From positions 1-43,334 of the forward strand of contig MFJL01000015.1 of NCBI GenBank assembly GCA_001779195.1: a stretch of DNA of 43,334 nt, read 5' to 3'. The DNA comes from Candidatus Gottesmanbacteria bacterium RIFCSPHIGHO2_02_FULL_39_11. Its GTDB lineage: Bacteria > Patescibacteriota > Microgenomatia > 2-02-FULL-39-11. Positions 23,272 through 30,744 of this stretch are shown here, in pieces; the first letter of the stretch is position 1, and the number at the start of each line of letters is the position of its first letter. The position numbers were made by a program, and so were the translations under genes. Below the pieces are notes generated by a model. The model was not told the origin of the DNA. It worked only from the letters and a program-made list of their open reading frames with translations, and did no database searches.

Positions 23272-24891
23272 TCAAAACAAACTCATTTGGTCTTTATTAA
23301 TGACTTTATTTTTAGAGGAACTGATAATTTTAGTTAATCCCAAACTTCGATAAGTTCGCAGTCGTTTAAAATACATCAATTTCAGCATGGGTGCTTGGTC
23401 ATCAAAGTAATCATGAACGACGGCTTGTGTTTTACCCTCACAATTTCTTTGCACTCTACCAACATACTGAATTAACTTACCCTTCCAAGAAGATGGAAAC
23501 GCCAGAAATAAGTGAGATACGGCTGGCCAATCAAAACCTTCGCCAATCAACTTGCCAGTAGCGATTAGCAATTGAAAGCGTTCTTGATTCATCCGTTTGG
23601 CGGTTCGCTCGCGTTGTTTTTTAGTCATAACTCCGGTTGCAATAGCGGCATGGATACCCTTGGATTTTTGTCGAACCAATTCAAGTAACTTCTCACAATG
23701 CTCAATCCGTTCGGTAAGCACCAAGCATTTTGCACCGGTTGTTAAAACTACTGCAATGTCGCTGGCAATTTGCTCATTCCGATTTACGTCGGCTACAATG
23801 AATCGACAGGCTTTCTGAAAGTCTTCCTGTTTACCGTTTCCTTTAAATTGGGTTTTCCGAGTAATTAACTCTGTTTTGATTGTTGGTCTTGATTCATTGC
23901 GTTTATCTTGATCATTATTTGTAGCCGTTATTACCTGGTCGCTGATGTATAAATACATCAATTTTTCCAATTTGTCCTTGCGAAAAGTAGTGGCGGTTAG
24001 CCCTAAAACATATTTTGCTGGGAATTGTTTGACTACAGTACTAAAAGTATTTGCAGGAACATGGTGGCATTCATCAATAATTATTAACCCAAAATCATTT
24101 TTTATTTCATCAACTCCTCGCCTGGATAGAGTCATATAAGAGGCAATAGTAACTTTTTTACCAATTTTCCACTTATTATCGCCAATCAACCCTAAATCAT
24201 CTTTTGCCAGCGAAAAGTAATCGGCAATTCGTTTTTGCCACTGATGTAGTAGGGTATTGGTGTGAACAATAATTAGCGTTTTTTGACCCAGCTTTTTCGT
24301 CAAAGCTAGAGCAACCATGGTTTTACCAAACCCCGGTTGAGCTTCCAAAATTACGCGATTATTTACAACCAGTCTCGACAAAACTTGTCTCTGGTCTTTT
24401 CGTAGAATTAATTTTGAAGGAAAACGCATCTGCTTAGTGGTTATTCGTTGATCGGTAATTTCAACTTTAAGTTGTTCTTTTTGAATAAATTCGTTTAGTT
24501 TGTTTAGAAATCCCAACGGAACGACAACACCATCTGGTAATACTCCAAGAGTTTTAATAAATCTTGATGTTTGCCATGTTGAATAACCAAATCTCTCTTT
24601 GTCATAAAAGTCAGGATTGGGGAAGTTCAACTCCTTTTTTAGATAGCCATAAAGCTTATCTGGTAACCAAATATTGGGAATGAAAATATTTGCTCTCAAA
24701 ACCAGCTTGACTTCATGGCTTTGAGTGATGGCTACCGGCTGATCGTCAGCCTCTTCATTCTCTTGAGTTTTGAGGTTTTCGTCAGGTGTTATCTTAGTAT
24801 TTGCTGAGAGTTTAACCGGAAGTTTTATATAGCGCTCAAGAAATTGATCAACTTCTTGCTTGGTTATTTTTCGAATCTCGCGTAAATACTG
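23272..24891 (-). CDS. DEAD/DEAH helicase part of a TOTE-like primase-helicase
   Basis: Superfamily 2 helicase: Walker A EAQPGFGKTMVALAL, DECH box IIIDECHHVP, motif III GLTATTFRKD, motif VI QYVGRVQRNCEGK. The track starts at a TTG (24699), but the frame is open back to 24891, immediately after the TGA of the upstream primase ORF, and the added stretch (QYLREIRKITKQEVDQFLER) is clearly coding. In TOTE systems primase and helicase belong together, so this is probably one gene of about 738 codons split by one stop. Translation of this half alone would need reinitiation or a downstream start. Codon use differs from the flanking core genes. Confidence 0.85.
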   Translation of the reverse strand, partial: QYLREIRKITKQEVDQFLERYIKLPVKLSANTKITPDENLKTQENEEADDQPVAITQSHEVKLVLRANIFIPNIWLPDKLYGYLKKELNFPNPDFYDKERFGYSTWQTSRFIKTLGVLPDGVVVPLGFLNKLNEFIQKEQLKVEITDQRITTKQMRFPSKLILRKDQRQVLSRLVVNNRVILEAQPGFGKTMVALALTKKLGQKTLIIVHTNTLLHQWQKRIADYFSLAKDDLGLIGDNKWKIGKKVTIASYMTLSRRGVDEIKNDFGLIIIDECHHVPANTFSTVVKQFPAKYVLGLTATTFRKDKLEKLMYLYISDQVITATNNDQDKRNESRPTIKTELITRKTQFKGNGKQEDFQKACRFIVADVNRNEQIASDIAVVLTTGAKCLVLTERIEHCEKLLELVRQKSKGIHAAIATGVMTKKQRERTAKRMNQERFQLLIATGKLIGEGFDWPAVSHLFLAFPSSWKGKLIQYVGRVQRNCEGKTQAVVHDYFDDQAPMLKLMYFKRLRTYRSLGLTKIISSSKNKVINKDQMSLF

Positions 24892-25485
24892 TCATTGGTT
24901 GGGAATCGCTATGCCGTCTTGGTTAATAAACACAGTTTTTTCTTCAACGACAAATTTTCCTTGAAGAGGTAAACAAATCAAATTGCCATAACCCTTGCCG
25001 GTATGTTCGTCTTGGCTTGGGAACATTCGATCAAACGTCTTTCTGTTCTTAATACCTGCCTGACCTAGGAGAAGTTTACCCATCTGACGCGCTTTATAGG
25101 CAGGTAACCGTTCGCTAAAGAAAAACCATAGATGTCCACCATTACCGGATTTTGACCGTTCTACAGCACAAAATAGACCGTTATCTATGGCAATAATTGA
25201 TACATTTTGTATCAAGTTAAACCAATCAAGTCTATCAAAATCAATGGCTAAGAAAGCAGTTGTATTGTCTGGAAACAAGGGGTAAACCCCAAGGGTTTGA
25301 TTTCCTTCAAGGTGGGCTAAGATAACTGTATCCGTCAGTGCTTGTGGACTTTGATTTAAGCGATAAACTGGGGCATAACCAGACTTTTTCTGAGATAAAT
25401 CTTCCCAATATCGAGCAAAGACGTCATCTCTGGTATTAAACAGAGATCTGTATAGCTTAATGTCTTCGACTGATATATTAGACAT
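24892..25485 (-). CDS. Archaeo-eukaryotic primase domain, TOTE conflict-system type
   Basis: A 197-aa AEP-like domain. FARYWEDLSQKKSGYAPVY, FLAIDFDRLDW (metal DxD), AVERSKSGNGGHLWFFF (the S-x-G-x-G-x-H-x-W-x-F motif of the TOTE primase family), FDRMFPSQDEHTGKGYGNLICLPL. It terminates at TGA 24894-24892, where the helicase frame continues without shift; from memory the family has Trp in this -QW- context. Biological role: helicase-primase conflict elements linked to mobile DNA or defence (established for the family). ATG start at 25485; it diverges from the AAA ATPase gene. Confidence 0.85.
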   Translation of the reverse strand: MSNISVEDIKLYRSLFNTRDDVFARYWEDLSQKKSGYAPVYRLNQSPQALTDTVILAHLEGNQTLGVYPLFPDNTTAFLAIDFDRLDWFNLIQNVSIIAIDNGLFCAVERSKSGNGGHLWFFFSERLPAYKARQMGKLLLGQAGIKNRKTFDRMFPSQDEHTGKGYGNLICLPLQGKFVVEEKTVFINQDGIAIPNQ

Positions 25486-25526
25486 ATCTTTTCATTTAAC
25501 TGAAAGCAACTAACTAATTGTTTTCA

Positions 25527-25555
25527 TTGACAGTGAAAACAAATTGTATTATAGT
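25527..25555 (+). promoter_or_regulatory. Promoter of the AAA/DUF4143 gene, near-leaderless
   Basis: TTGACA, 17 nt, TATAGT, then 9 nt to ATG 25565. Strong consensus -35. It lies in the divergent spacer shared with the primase gene. Confidence 0.75.
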
Positions 25556-25564
25556 AGATAACAT

Positions 25565-26851
25565 ATGGCAGATCAACAACAGACCCAGATAACCAAAGAC
25601 GTTCTTGCTTCAGCCTTGAAAGAACAGGCTGAATCTTTCAAAAATCGTGATTTAGGTATTGAAAGAGAAATACTCGATCAGTTGAGTGATGCTGTTTCTG
25701 CACCCCAAATTACGGTTATTACTGGCTTGCGACGAGTCGGTAAGTCAACTCTCCTTACCCAAATAGCCAATAGATATCTTAAAGACGGGTATTATTTTGT
25801 CAATTTTGAAGACGAACGACTATTGAACTTCCAAGTCAGAGATTTTGATTTACTCCACGAAACACTCATCAGTCTGTTTGGTGAAAAGCAAACATTCCTA
25901 TTTGACGAAATTCAAAATGTACCAGAGTGGGAGCGATTTGTTCGTCGACTTCACGATCAGGGCTATAAGTTTATTGTAACCGGTTCAAATGCCTCTCTTT
26001 TAAGTCAGGAACTGGGGACCCGGCTGACTGGTCGTTCCATACGGATAGAACTATTTCCGTTTTCGTTTCGGGAGTTCTTGTTGTTTAAGAAGGTTGAAAT
26101 TCCTGATCTAAAAGTATTAACCACTAGGCAAAAAGGTCAACTTCTTAAATTGACGAAAGACTATATTGTCTCTGGTGGCATTCCAGACGCGCTCAAGTAC
26201 CCAGAACTAGAAATTCACAAAACACTCTATGATGATGTTTTGTATCGTGATATTGCGACTCGATATAAACTGGATAACGTCAAGAGTCTAAAAGAGTTGA
26301 CCTTTTACCTCGTCAGTAATATTTCAACACTTATTTCTTTCAATAAACTCAAGGAGCTTCTCAAGCTCGGAAGTGTTAATACCGTTAAGAGTTATATTGA
26401 TTACTTGGAAAATAGCTGGTTATTTTTTGTCGTCAATAAATATGCCTATTCTGTCAAAGAGCAACAAATTGCCGCCAAGAAGATATATAGTATTGATACA
26501 GGCTTAGTTGGTTCAGTCGGTTTTAGCTTTTCTAAAAACAAAGGGAAGTTAATGGAGAATGTGGTTTATCTTCAATTGCGAAGAAAGCGTCAAGACATTT
26601 ATTACTATAAAACCGTTCAAGATTATGAAGTTGATTTCTTTTTACCCAAAGAAAACGCATTTATTCAAGTATCACAATATTTTGACTCACCGGAAACGCA
26701 AGAGCGAGAATTAAGAGCGATTACTGCCGCCGTTCAGGAACAAAAGGAAGTTACAACACACGTTGTGGTGACTGAGAGTGATAAACAAATCTTGAATAGA
26801 GAAGGCTTACAAATTCAGGTTGTACCATTATACGAATGGTTATTAAAATAA
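25565..26851 (+). CDS. AAA_14/DUF4143 ATPase
   Basis: A 428-aa protein of the widespread AAA-DUF4143 type. Walker A GLRRVGKSTL (about 54-63), Walker B TFLFDEIQNVPEW, sensor VTGSNASLLS, TGRSIRIELFPFSFREF. Then the DUF4143 region: ALKYPELEIHKTLYDDVLYRDI, a winged-helix-like NTVKSYIDYLENSWLFF, and a PD-(D/E)xK-like end (MENVVYLQLRRK, YEVDFFL). The usual E-x-K of the nuclease-like core reads QVS here, so it may be catalytically dead. It is a presumed defence/mobile-element ATPase, divergent from the TOTE genes. Confidence 0.88.
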   Translation: MADQQQTQITKDVLASALKEQAESFKNRDLGIEREILDQLSDAVSAPQITVITGLRRVGKSTLLTQIANRYLKDGYYFVNFEDERLLNFQVRDFDLLHETLISLFGEKQTFLFDEIQNVPEWERFVRRLHDQGYKFIVTGSNASLLSQELGTRLTGRSIRIELFPFSFREFLLFKKVEIPDLKVLTTRQKGQLLKLTKDYIVSGGIPDALKYPELEIHKTLYDDVLYRDIATRYKLDNVKSLKELTFYLVSNISTLISFNKLKELLKLGSVNTVKSYIDYLENSWLFFVVNKYAYSVKEQQIAAKKIYSIDTGLVGSVGFSFSKNKGKLMENVVYLQLRRKRQDIYYYKTVQDYEVDFFLPKENAFIQVSQYFDSPETQERELRAITAAVQEQKEVTTHVVVTESDKQILNREGLQIQVVPLYEWLLK

Positions 26852-27055
26852 GGACAAGGATATTTAAGATTGCCTCTGAAACTTCATCGTCTAGTCAGCC
26901 CACCAGAAATTGTAACCGTTGAGGAATCTTGAACACTTTTGAAGCTAAATTATTAGTCTTAAAAACGAGGTTGTGTTCAATAAGTTTATATCCCCTGAGA
27001 TTAGCCCTATCTATCAATCTATTCGCATCTTTGAACCAAAGGTGTGCTCCTTGGG
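26852..27055. other. Gap with possible coding remnant
   Basis: On the minus strand the frame entering from tRNA-Leu reads AHLWFKDANRLIDRANLRGY and on to a stop at 26895, with protein-like composition but no start. It may be the 3' scrap of a lost gene at the edge of the TOTE/AAA insert. No other feature seen. Confidence 0.3.
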
Positions 27056-27137
27056 TGCCGGGGAGAGGACTTGAACCTCCAAACCTTTCGGTATACGGTC
27101 CTAAGCCGTACGCGTCTACCAGTTTCGCCACCCCGGC
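27056..27137 (-). tRNA. tRNA-Leu (TAG)
   Basis: An 82-nt class II tRNA. Acceptor GCCGGGG/CCCCGGC, D-arm TGGCGAAACTGGTAGACGC, anticodon stem TACGG/CCGTA around loop CTTAGGA (anticodon TAG), long variable arm, T-arm GGAGGTTCAAGTCCTC; 3' CCA not encoded. It marks one border of the accessory TOTE/AAA segment. Confidence 0.95.
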
Positions 27138-27218
27138 GCATCAGTATTATATAAAAATAAGCGAAACGGAGAAAGAGAGGAAAAAGAGATTTGGAATATT
27201 ATGACCGAACTATCGGGA

Positions 27219-27728
27219 TTAAGATTTACTCGATTCAATCTGAGCCATGAACCATCTCACCTTTCCGGCCCACGTATGGGAAGGAGGAGCATAAACAGGA
27301 GCTATTTTTTCAGGTGTATCCAGTCCCCGTCCGAAATATTTCTTTCCCAGGGTTGTTGAGACGATCGTGATTGCATCTTCATAATCTTTGAAATAGGTGT
27401 TTCCATTGTTCCATCCCCAGCAATTATAAGACTCATACGGAATTCGTTTACAGAATGTTGATTCTACTCCTGAGATTGCCGCAACCAAATGCCAGGGAAT
27501 CTCGTTTTTTTCAGCCTCTTTGACAAGTTTTTCAGAGTAGGCTGCAAGTTCTGAATTGTGCTTTTTTAAATACTTTCTTACCGTTTCAATTTTTATTATT
27601 CTTTCCTGTGCCGCTTCTATTTCCTTCTGTACTCTTAAGTCTGAAATATCCGCCATAGAGGCATGGACTTTCCGTGTTAATGAAAGACCTATAAGTAGTA
27701 AAGCGATGATGACAAATATTTTTTTCAT
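27219..27728 (-). CDS. Exported lysozyme/glucosaminidase-like protein, paralogue 1
   Basis: A 169-aa protein with an N-terminal signal or anchor (MKKIFVIIALLLIGLSLTRKVHA). The C-terminal domain has HLVAAISGVESTFCKRIP (candidate catalytic Glu), SYNCWGWNNG, FKDYEDAITIVSTTLGKKY. It is similar to the gene at 28124 around ES-x-CKRIP-x-S-x-NCWG, so the two are diverged duplicates, perhaps peptidoglycan-cleaving enzymes of the lysozyme-like fold (inference). A strong promoter with an immediate terminator lies about 190-270 nt upstream. Confidence 0.75.
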   Translation of the reverse strand: MKKIFVIIALLLIGLSLTRKVHASMADISDLRVQKEIEAAQERIIKIETVRKYLKKHNSELAAYSEKLVKEAEKNEIPWHLVAAISGVESTFCKRIPYESYNCWGWNNGNTYFKDYEDAITIVSTTLGKKYFGRGLDTPEKIAPVYAPPSHTWAGKVRWFMAQIESSKS

Positions 27729-27844
27729 AGAAAAATAAGCGAAAGTGAAAAAATAATTCTAAATTTGTTTCAGGATCTTAAAAAGAGTCTGAAACAAGTT
27801 TGGAATTACAATAAAAAATTTAGGGGACTGTAATATTGACTAAA

Positions 27845-27913
27845 ATGGTAAAAAATCTTATCAGATTTTTCACCATATGGGTGACTAAACTCACTTCGTT
27901 CATTAAGTCACCC
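27845..27913. repeat. Paired hairpins, second copy
   Basis: 27845-27876 (ATGGTAAAAAATCT...AGATTTTTCACCAT) and 27879-27913 (GGGTGACT...AGTCACCC). Same arrangement, and nearly the same first hairpin, as 10157-10238; again directly downstream of a minus-strand terminator. Confidence 0.75.
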
Positions 27914-27959
27914 AAAAAAAATCCTAAAGCAGCTTCGATAAATCGAAGAACCTTAGGAT
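27914..27959 (-). terminator. Promoter-proximal terminator
   Basis: On the minus strand ATCCTAA...CTTCGAT-TT-ATCGAAG...TTAGGAT, followed by eight T. The predicted transcription start at about 27963 gives a transcript of about 50 nt if it fires. Confidence 0.85.
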
Positions 27960-27969
27960 GTAAGAAAGT

Positions 27970-27997
27970 ATTATAGCACTTATTATAGGTTTGTCAA
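27970..27997 (-). promoter_or_regulatory. Strong sigma-70-type promoter
   Basis: TTGACA, 16 nt, TATAAT (both perfect consensus hexamers) on the minus strand, upstream of the lysozyme-like gene at 27219 but immediately followed by a terminator. Confidence 0.85.
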
Positions 27998-28018
27998 GTG
28001 ACGGAATTACCATTCACC

Positions 28019-28103
28019 GTCATCCCGGATTTAATCCGGGATCCATTTCTCAAAGACTGGATCCCGACTTTCCTGTCTGCCGACAGGCAGGCGTCGGGAT
28101 GAC
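28019..28103. repeat. Two short inverted repeats, family B
   Basis: GTCATCCCGGATTTAATCCGGGATCCA, then GGATCCCGAC...CTGCCGACAGGCAG...GTCGGGATGAC, containing the CTGTCTGCCGACAGGCAG palindrome also seen near 2750. They lie between the two lysozyme-like paralogues. Confidence 0.75.
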
Positions 28104-28123
28104 ATATAAGATGTATTTTGAGG

Positions 28124-28768
28124 TTATTCTGAGGCGTGGGAAAGGTTTTTTTCGTACTCTCGGATTTTGCCCAGATACGTATTTACTCCGTAAGACCACT
28201 CTCCAGAACTACTGGGTGTCCACTTATCTTCAACCAGAGTTGCATTGGTAAGACCATTATCCTGATAGGATTCCTTAAGAGTTTTGGCTACCTTCTCAAT
28301 TGCGGTTTCAAATGAATCAAATTTAGTAATCTTTTTGCCGTATATCCCATATCCCCAGCAATTGTGAGAATTTTTGGGTATTCTTTTACACCCGTGTGAC
28401 TCCTGCATAGAAATTGCCGGTATAAGGCGGTAATCGAGATTATTTAAGTCCGCTTCCCGCACTAATGTTTCACTTTCAGAAACAAGAGGAGATTGTATAT
28501 CAGTGAGAAAGTTTCGAAGGGCTATAAGGCGAATATCTTCTTTCGGGACAACATCCTGAGGTTTTAAAGTTGGGGTTGGCGGCTGGGTTTTTGCTTCTGT
28601 GGCATGAACCTCTTGCGGATGACGGGGTGTAAAACTTATGGGCAATCGATTATTAACCAGCGCAAAAAGAGAGAAAAAAAGAAGAGTAAGAGTTGCAGGA
28701 AAGAAAATAACGGATAAAATAAAAAGTTTTGTATAAAGAAGGGAACTGTGAGTAGGTTTATTTATCAT
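28124..28768 (-). CDS. Exported lysozyme/glucosaminidase-like protein, paralogue 2
   Basis: A 214-aa protein. One N-terminal transmembrane anchor (LFILSVIFFPATLTLLFFSLFAL), a Thr/Pro linker (KTQPPTPTLKPQDVVP), then a domain with YRLIPAISMQESHGCKRIP (candidate catalytic Glu), SHNCWGYGIYG, FDSFETAIEKVAKTLKESY and GEWSYGVNTYLGKI. It is a paralogue of 27219 with the same spacing of Glu, CKRIP and NCWG. Probably acts outside the cell membrane on cell wall; substrate not determined. Confidence 0.78.
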   Translation of the reverse strand: MINKPTHSSLLYTKLFILSVIFFPATLTLLFFSLFALVNNRLPISFTPRHPQEVHATEAKTQPPTPTLKPQDVVPKEDIRLIALRNFLTDIQSPLVSESETLVREADLNNLDYRLIPAISMQESHGCKRIPKNSHNCWGYGIYGKKITKFDSFETAIEKVAKTLKESYQDNGLTNATLVEDKWTPSSSGEWSYGVNTYLGKIREYEKNLSHASE

Positions 28769-28856
28769 CTACTAACAAGCATGCTGCGTGAAAAATAGAT
28801 CGTCAAGACGGATAAAACTGATTAGCACTGGATCAAAAGGGGCGTGAATACAACTT

Positions 28857-29429
28857 TTATTGGCTTACCCGCTCCAGATATTCCCCCGTTTCAGGGTCAA
28901 TTGCGATCGTGTCTCCTTTTTTGATAAAAAGAGGAACAGTTATTACAACGCCGGTTTCAACGGTGACTGCTTTTCTGGCTGAAGTTGCCGTATCTCCTTT
29001 TACGCCCTCTTCAGCCTGAGTTACCAGAAGTCTTACTTTTTTGGGCGATCTTATGCCTATTGCTTCAGTGTCATTGTAAACCAGGATCTGGTACGTCTCT
29101 CCCTCTTTTAGGAAGTTTACGAAATTTCCCAAAATTTCTTTAGAAAGGTTAAACTGTTCATAAGACTGATTTTCCATAAAAACACACGCAGTGTCCGTTT
29201 TATAGAGGTACTGCATTTCCCGGACATTTATAGGAACTTCAATGACATCCTCACCAGATTTAAAGGTAAACTCCTGAACTTTTCCGGTTTTAACTGATTT
29301 AAGCCGTGTGCGCACAAATGCCGAACCTTTTCCCGGGTTTACATGCTGAAATTCCACAATCTGATGCGGCTCCTCTTTAAACTCTATAAACATTCCTTTT
29401 TGAAAATCGGCGGTTGTAGTTTTGGACAT
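28857..29429 (-). CDS. efp: Elongation factor P
   Basis: Relieves ribosome stalling at polyproline. Start set at ATG 29429 (MSKTTTADFQKGMFI), not at the track's 29483. Three OB-type domains. The tip loop is NPGKGSAF with Lys at residue 34, the position modified in E. coli EF-P; then QYLYKTDTACVFMENQSYEQ, and a C-terminal KKGDTIAIDPETGEYLER. At 190 aa it is normal. It lies 41 nt downstream of an EpmA-type ligase, so Lys34 is the likely target. The gap holds tandem ACAATG(A/T)T units and a TAATAT that could be a -10 leaving 8 nt before the ATG. Confidence 0.96.
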   Translation of the reverse strand: MSKTTTADFQKGMFIEFKEEPHQIVEFQHVNPGKGSAFVRTRLKSVKTGKVQEFTFKSGEDVIEVPINVREMQYLYKTDTACVFMENQSYEQFNLSKEILGNFVNFLKEGETYQILVYNDTEAIGIRSPKKVRLLVTQAEEGVKGDTATSARKAVTVETGVVITVPLFIKKGDTIAIDPETGEYLERVSQ

Positions 29430-29470
29430 GATGGAGAATATTACAATGTTACAATGATACAATGCAACAA

Positions 29471-30559
29471 TCAAAAACTGCAAAAACGAATCTCTTTAAT
29501 CTCTTTAGCATCTGTAAAAAGCATAACCAGACGGTCAATTCCGATTGCGATTCCCGAGCATTTAGGTAAACCCTTTTGAAGTGCCGCGATAAAATCCATA
29601 TCCGGAACAACTTCTGTCTTTTTCCTTCTTTTTATTTCTTTTAATTCGAATTTAAATCTGTTTTCCTGTTCTTTGGCATCTCTTAATTCATTATAGCAAT
29701 CTCCGATCTCCAGTCCGCCCGCATATATCTCAAATCGTTCTGAAAACCGGGGGTCTTCTTTTTTCACCGTTGCCAAAGCTGCCATGGGACGGGGGTAGTC
29801 AAAAAGAATAACCGGTTTTTCTAAATGTGAAATATATGGCTCTACTTCGTTTAAAAAGAATTGGTTAAAAAGTTCTTCCCAGGTGTTATCGCGTGAAATG
29901 GTATACCCCTTTTTTTTCGCAAAAGGTTTTATTAAGTTGACGTTAAACATTTCTTCAACTGTTTTTCCTTTTTTGTTGGTTATTTGGTCAAATGGAATTT
30001 CTGTATATTTTTCAAATGCATCTTTGACACTCATATAAATCCAGGGAGAAGAAAGATCGATTGATTTACCCTGGTAGGTTAACTGAAAAATTCCGTCACC
30101 CTGAACGGTCCGTCTGTTATTTTCTGAACGTTTTAACGACTTAATATAGATATATTGAAACAGCCTCTCGCAGTCTTTTGCAATGTCCATATAATTTGCA
30201 TTCACCCGATAAAACTCCAGAATGGTAAATTCCGGACTATGAGTTGTGGCATCCGTTTCCGTGTTTCTAAAACTTCTGGTTATCTCAAAACAGTTGCCGA
30301 TCCCTTCCACTAATAGTTTTTTAAGGGTTGATTCAGGAGAGGCCGTCAGAAACATTTTTTGAGGCTTTCTGTAACGATTAAAAAGAGTTGTTGTGAAAAT
30401 GTCTAAGTAGGATTCAGGAATTACAGAAGGAACTAAAAGAGGCGTCTCAACTTCGCAAAAGCCCTCATTCCAGAGAAATTGTCGAATTGAGCGGAGAATA
30501 GTATCACGAGTATAGTATTTGGAGAAGTTCATAGAAGAATTTCTAATTGACCTAACCAT
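29471..30559 (-). CDS. epmA: EF-P lysine ligase (EpmA/PoxA/GenX family)
   Basis: Class II LysRS paralogue that attaches (beta-)lysine to EF-P. At 362 aa it lacks the N-terminal OB anticodon-binding domain of true LysRS. Catalytic core: LWNEGFCEVETPLLVPSVIP, LTASPESTLKKLLVEG, FEITRSFRNTET, HSPEFTILEFYR (motif 2), FDYPRPMAALA, GGLEIGDCYNELRDA, and motif 3 SGIAIGIDRLVML. Its position directly upstream of efp supports the function. No epmB (lysine 2,3-aminomutase) is in the window. Start ATG 30559; a Met nine codons later is a possible alternative. Confidence 0.9.
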   Translation of the reverse strand: MVRSIRNSSMNFSKYYTRDTILRSIRQFLWNEGFCEVETPLLVPSVIPESYLDIFTTTLFNRYRKPQKMFLTASPESTLKKLLVEGIGNCFEITRSFRNTETDATTHSPEFTILEFYRVNANYMDIAKDCERLFQYIYIKSLKRSENNRRTVQGDGIFQLTYQGKSIDLSSPWIYMSVKDAFEKYTEIPFDQITNKKGKTVEEMFNVNLIKPFAKKKGYTISRDNTWEELFNQFFLNEVEPYISHLEKPVILFDYPRPMAALATVKKEDPRFSERFEIYAGGLEIGDCYNELRDAKEQENRFKFELKEIKRRKKTEVVPDMDFIAALQKGLPKCSGIAIGIDRLVMLFTDAKEIKEIRFCSF

Positions 30560-30659
30560 AATAAATGAGATGTTTTGAGATTAGAAGTGAGAAATGGAAT
30601 ACGGAAGTAAGATATTTTGATTTCTTGATATCAAATAGTCTAGATCTCTCACTTCAAGA

Positions 30660-30716
30660 ACCCACTTCCTGCCTGCGGAAGGTACCGGCCGGTACTTCCC
30701 TGCGCAGGCAGGCCCA
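30660..30716. repeat. Nested palindrome between typA and epmA
   Basis: CTTCCTGCCTGCGGAAGGTACCGGCCGGTACTTCCCTGCGCAGGCAGG-type inverted repeat. Its outer flanks carry CTCACTTC direct repeats and TGATATCAA. No gene is seen in 30560-30744. Confidence 0.6.
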
Positions 30717-30744
30717 TATCTCACTTCAAAATATCATAAAATAT

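Noticed and set aside
23272-25485. Genome-wide use of UGA as a sense codon (code 4 or 25)
   Set aside because: Several core genes in the window end in TGA exactly at the family C-terminus (rplT, aroKE), so UGA is a stop here; only the local TOTE case needs explaining.
26895-27131. 78-aa minus ORF with MAKLVDAYGLGPYTERFGGSS
   Set aside because: The first third is a translation of tRNA-Leu; only the downstream part might be a gene scrap.
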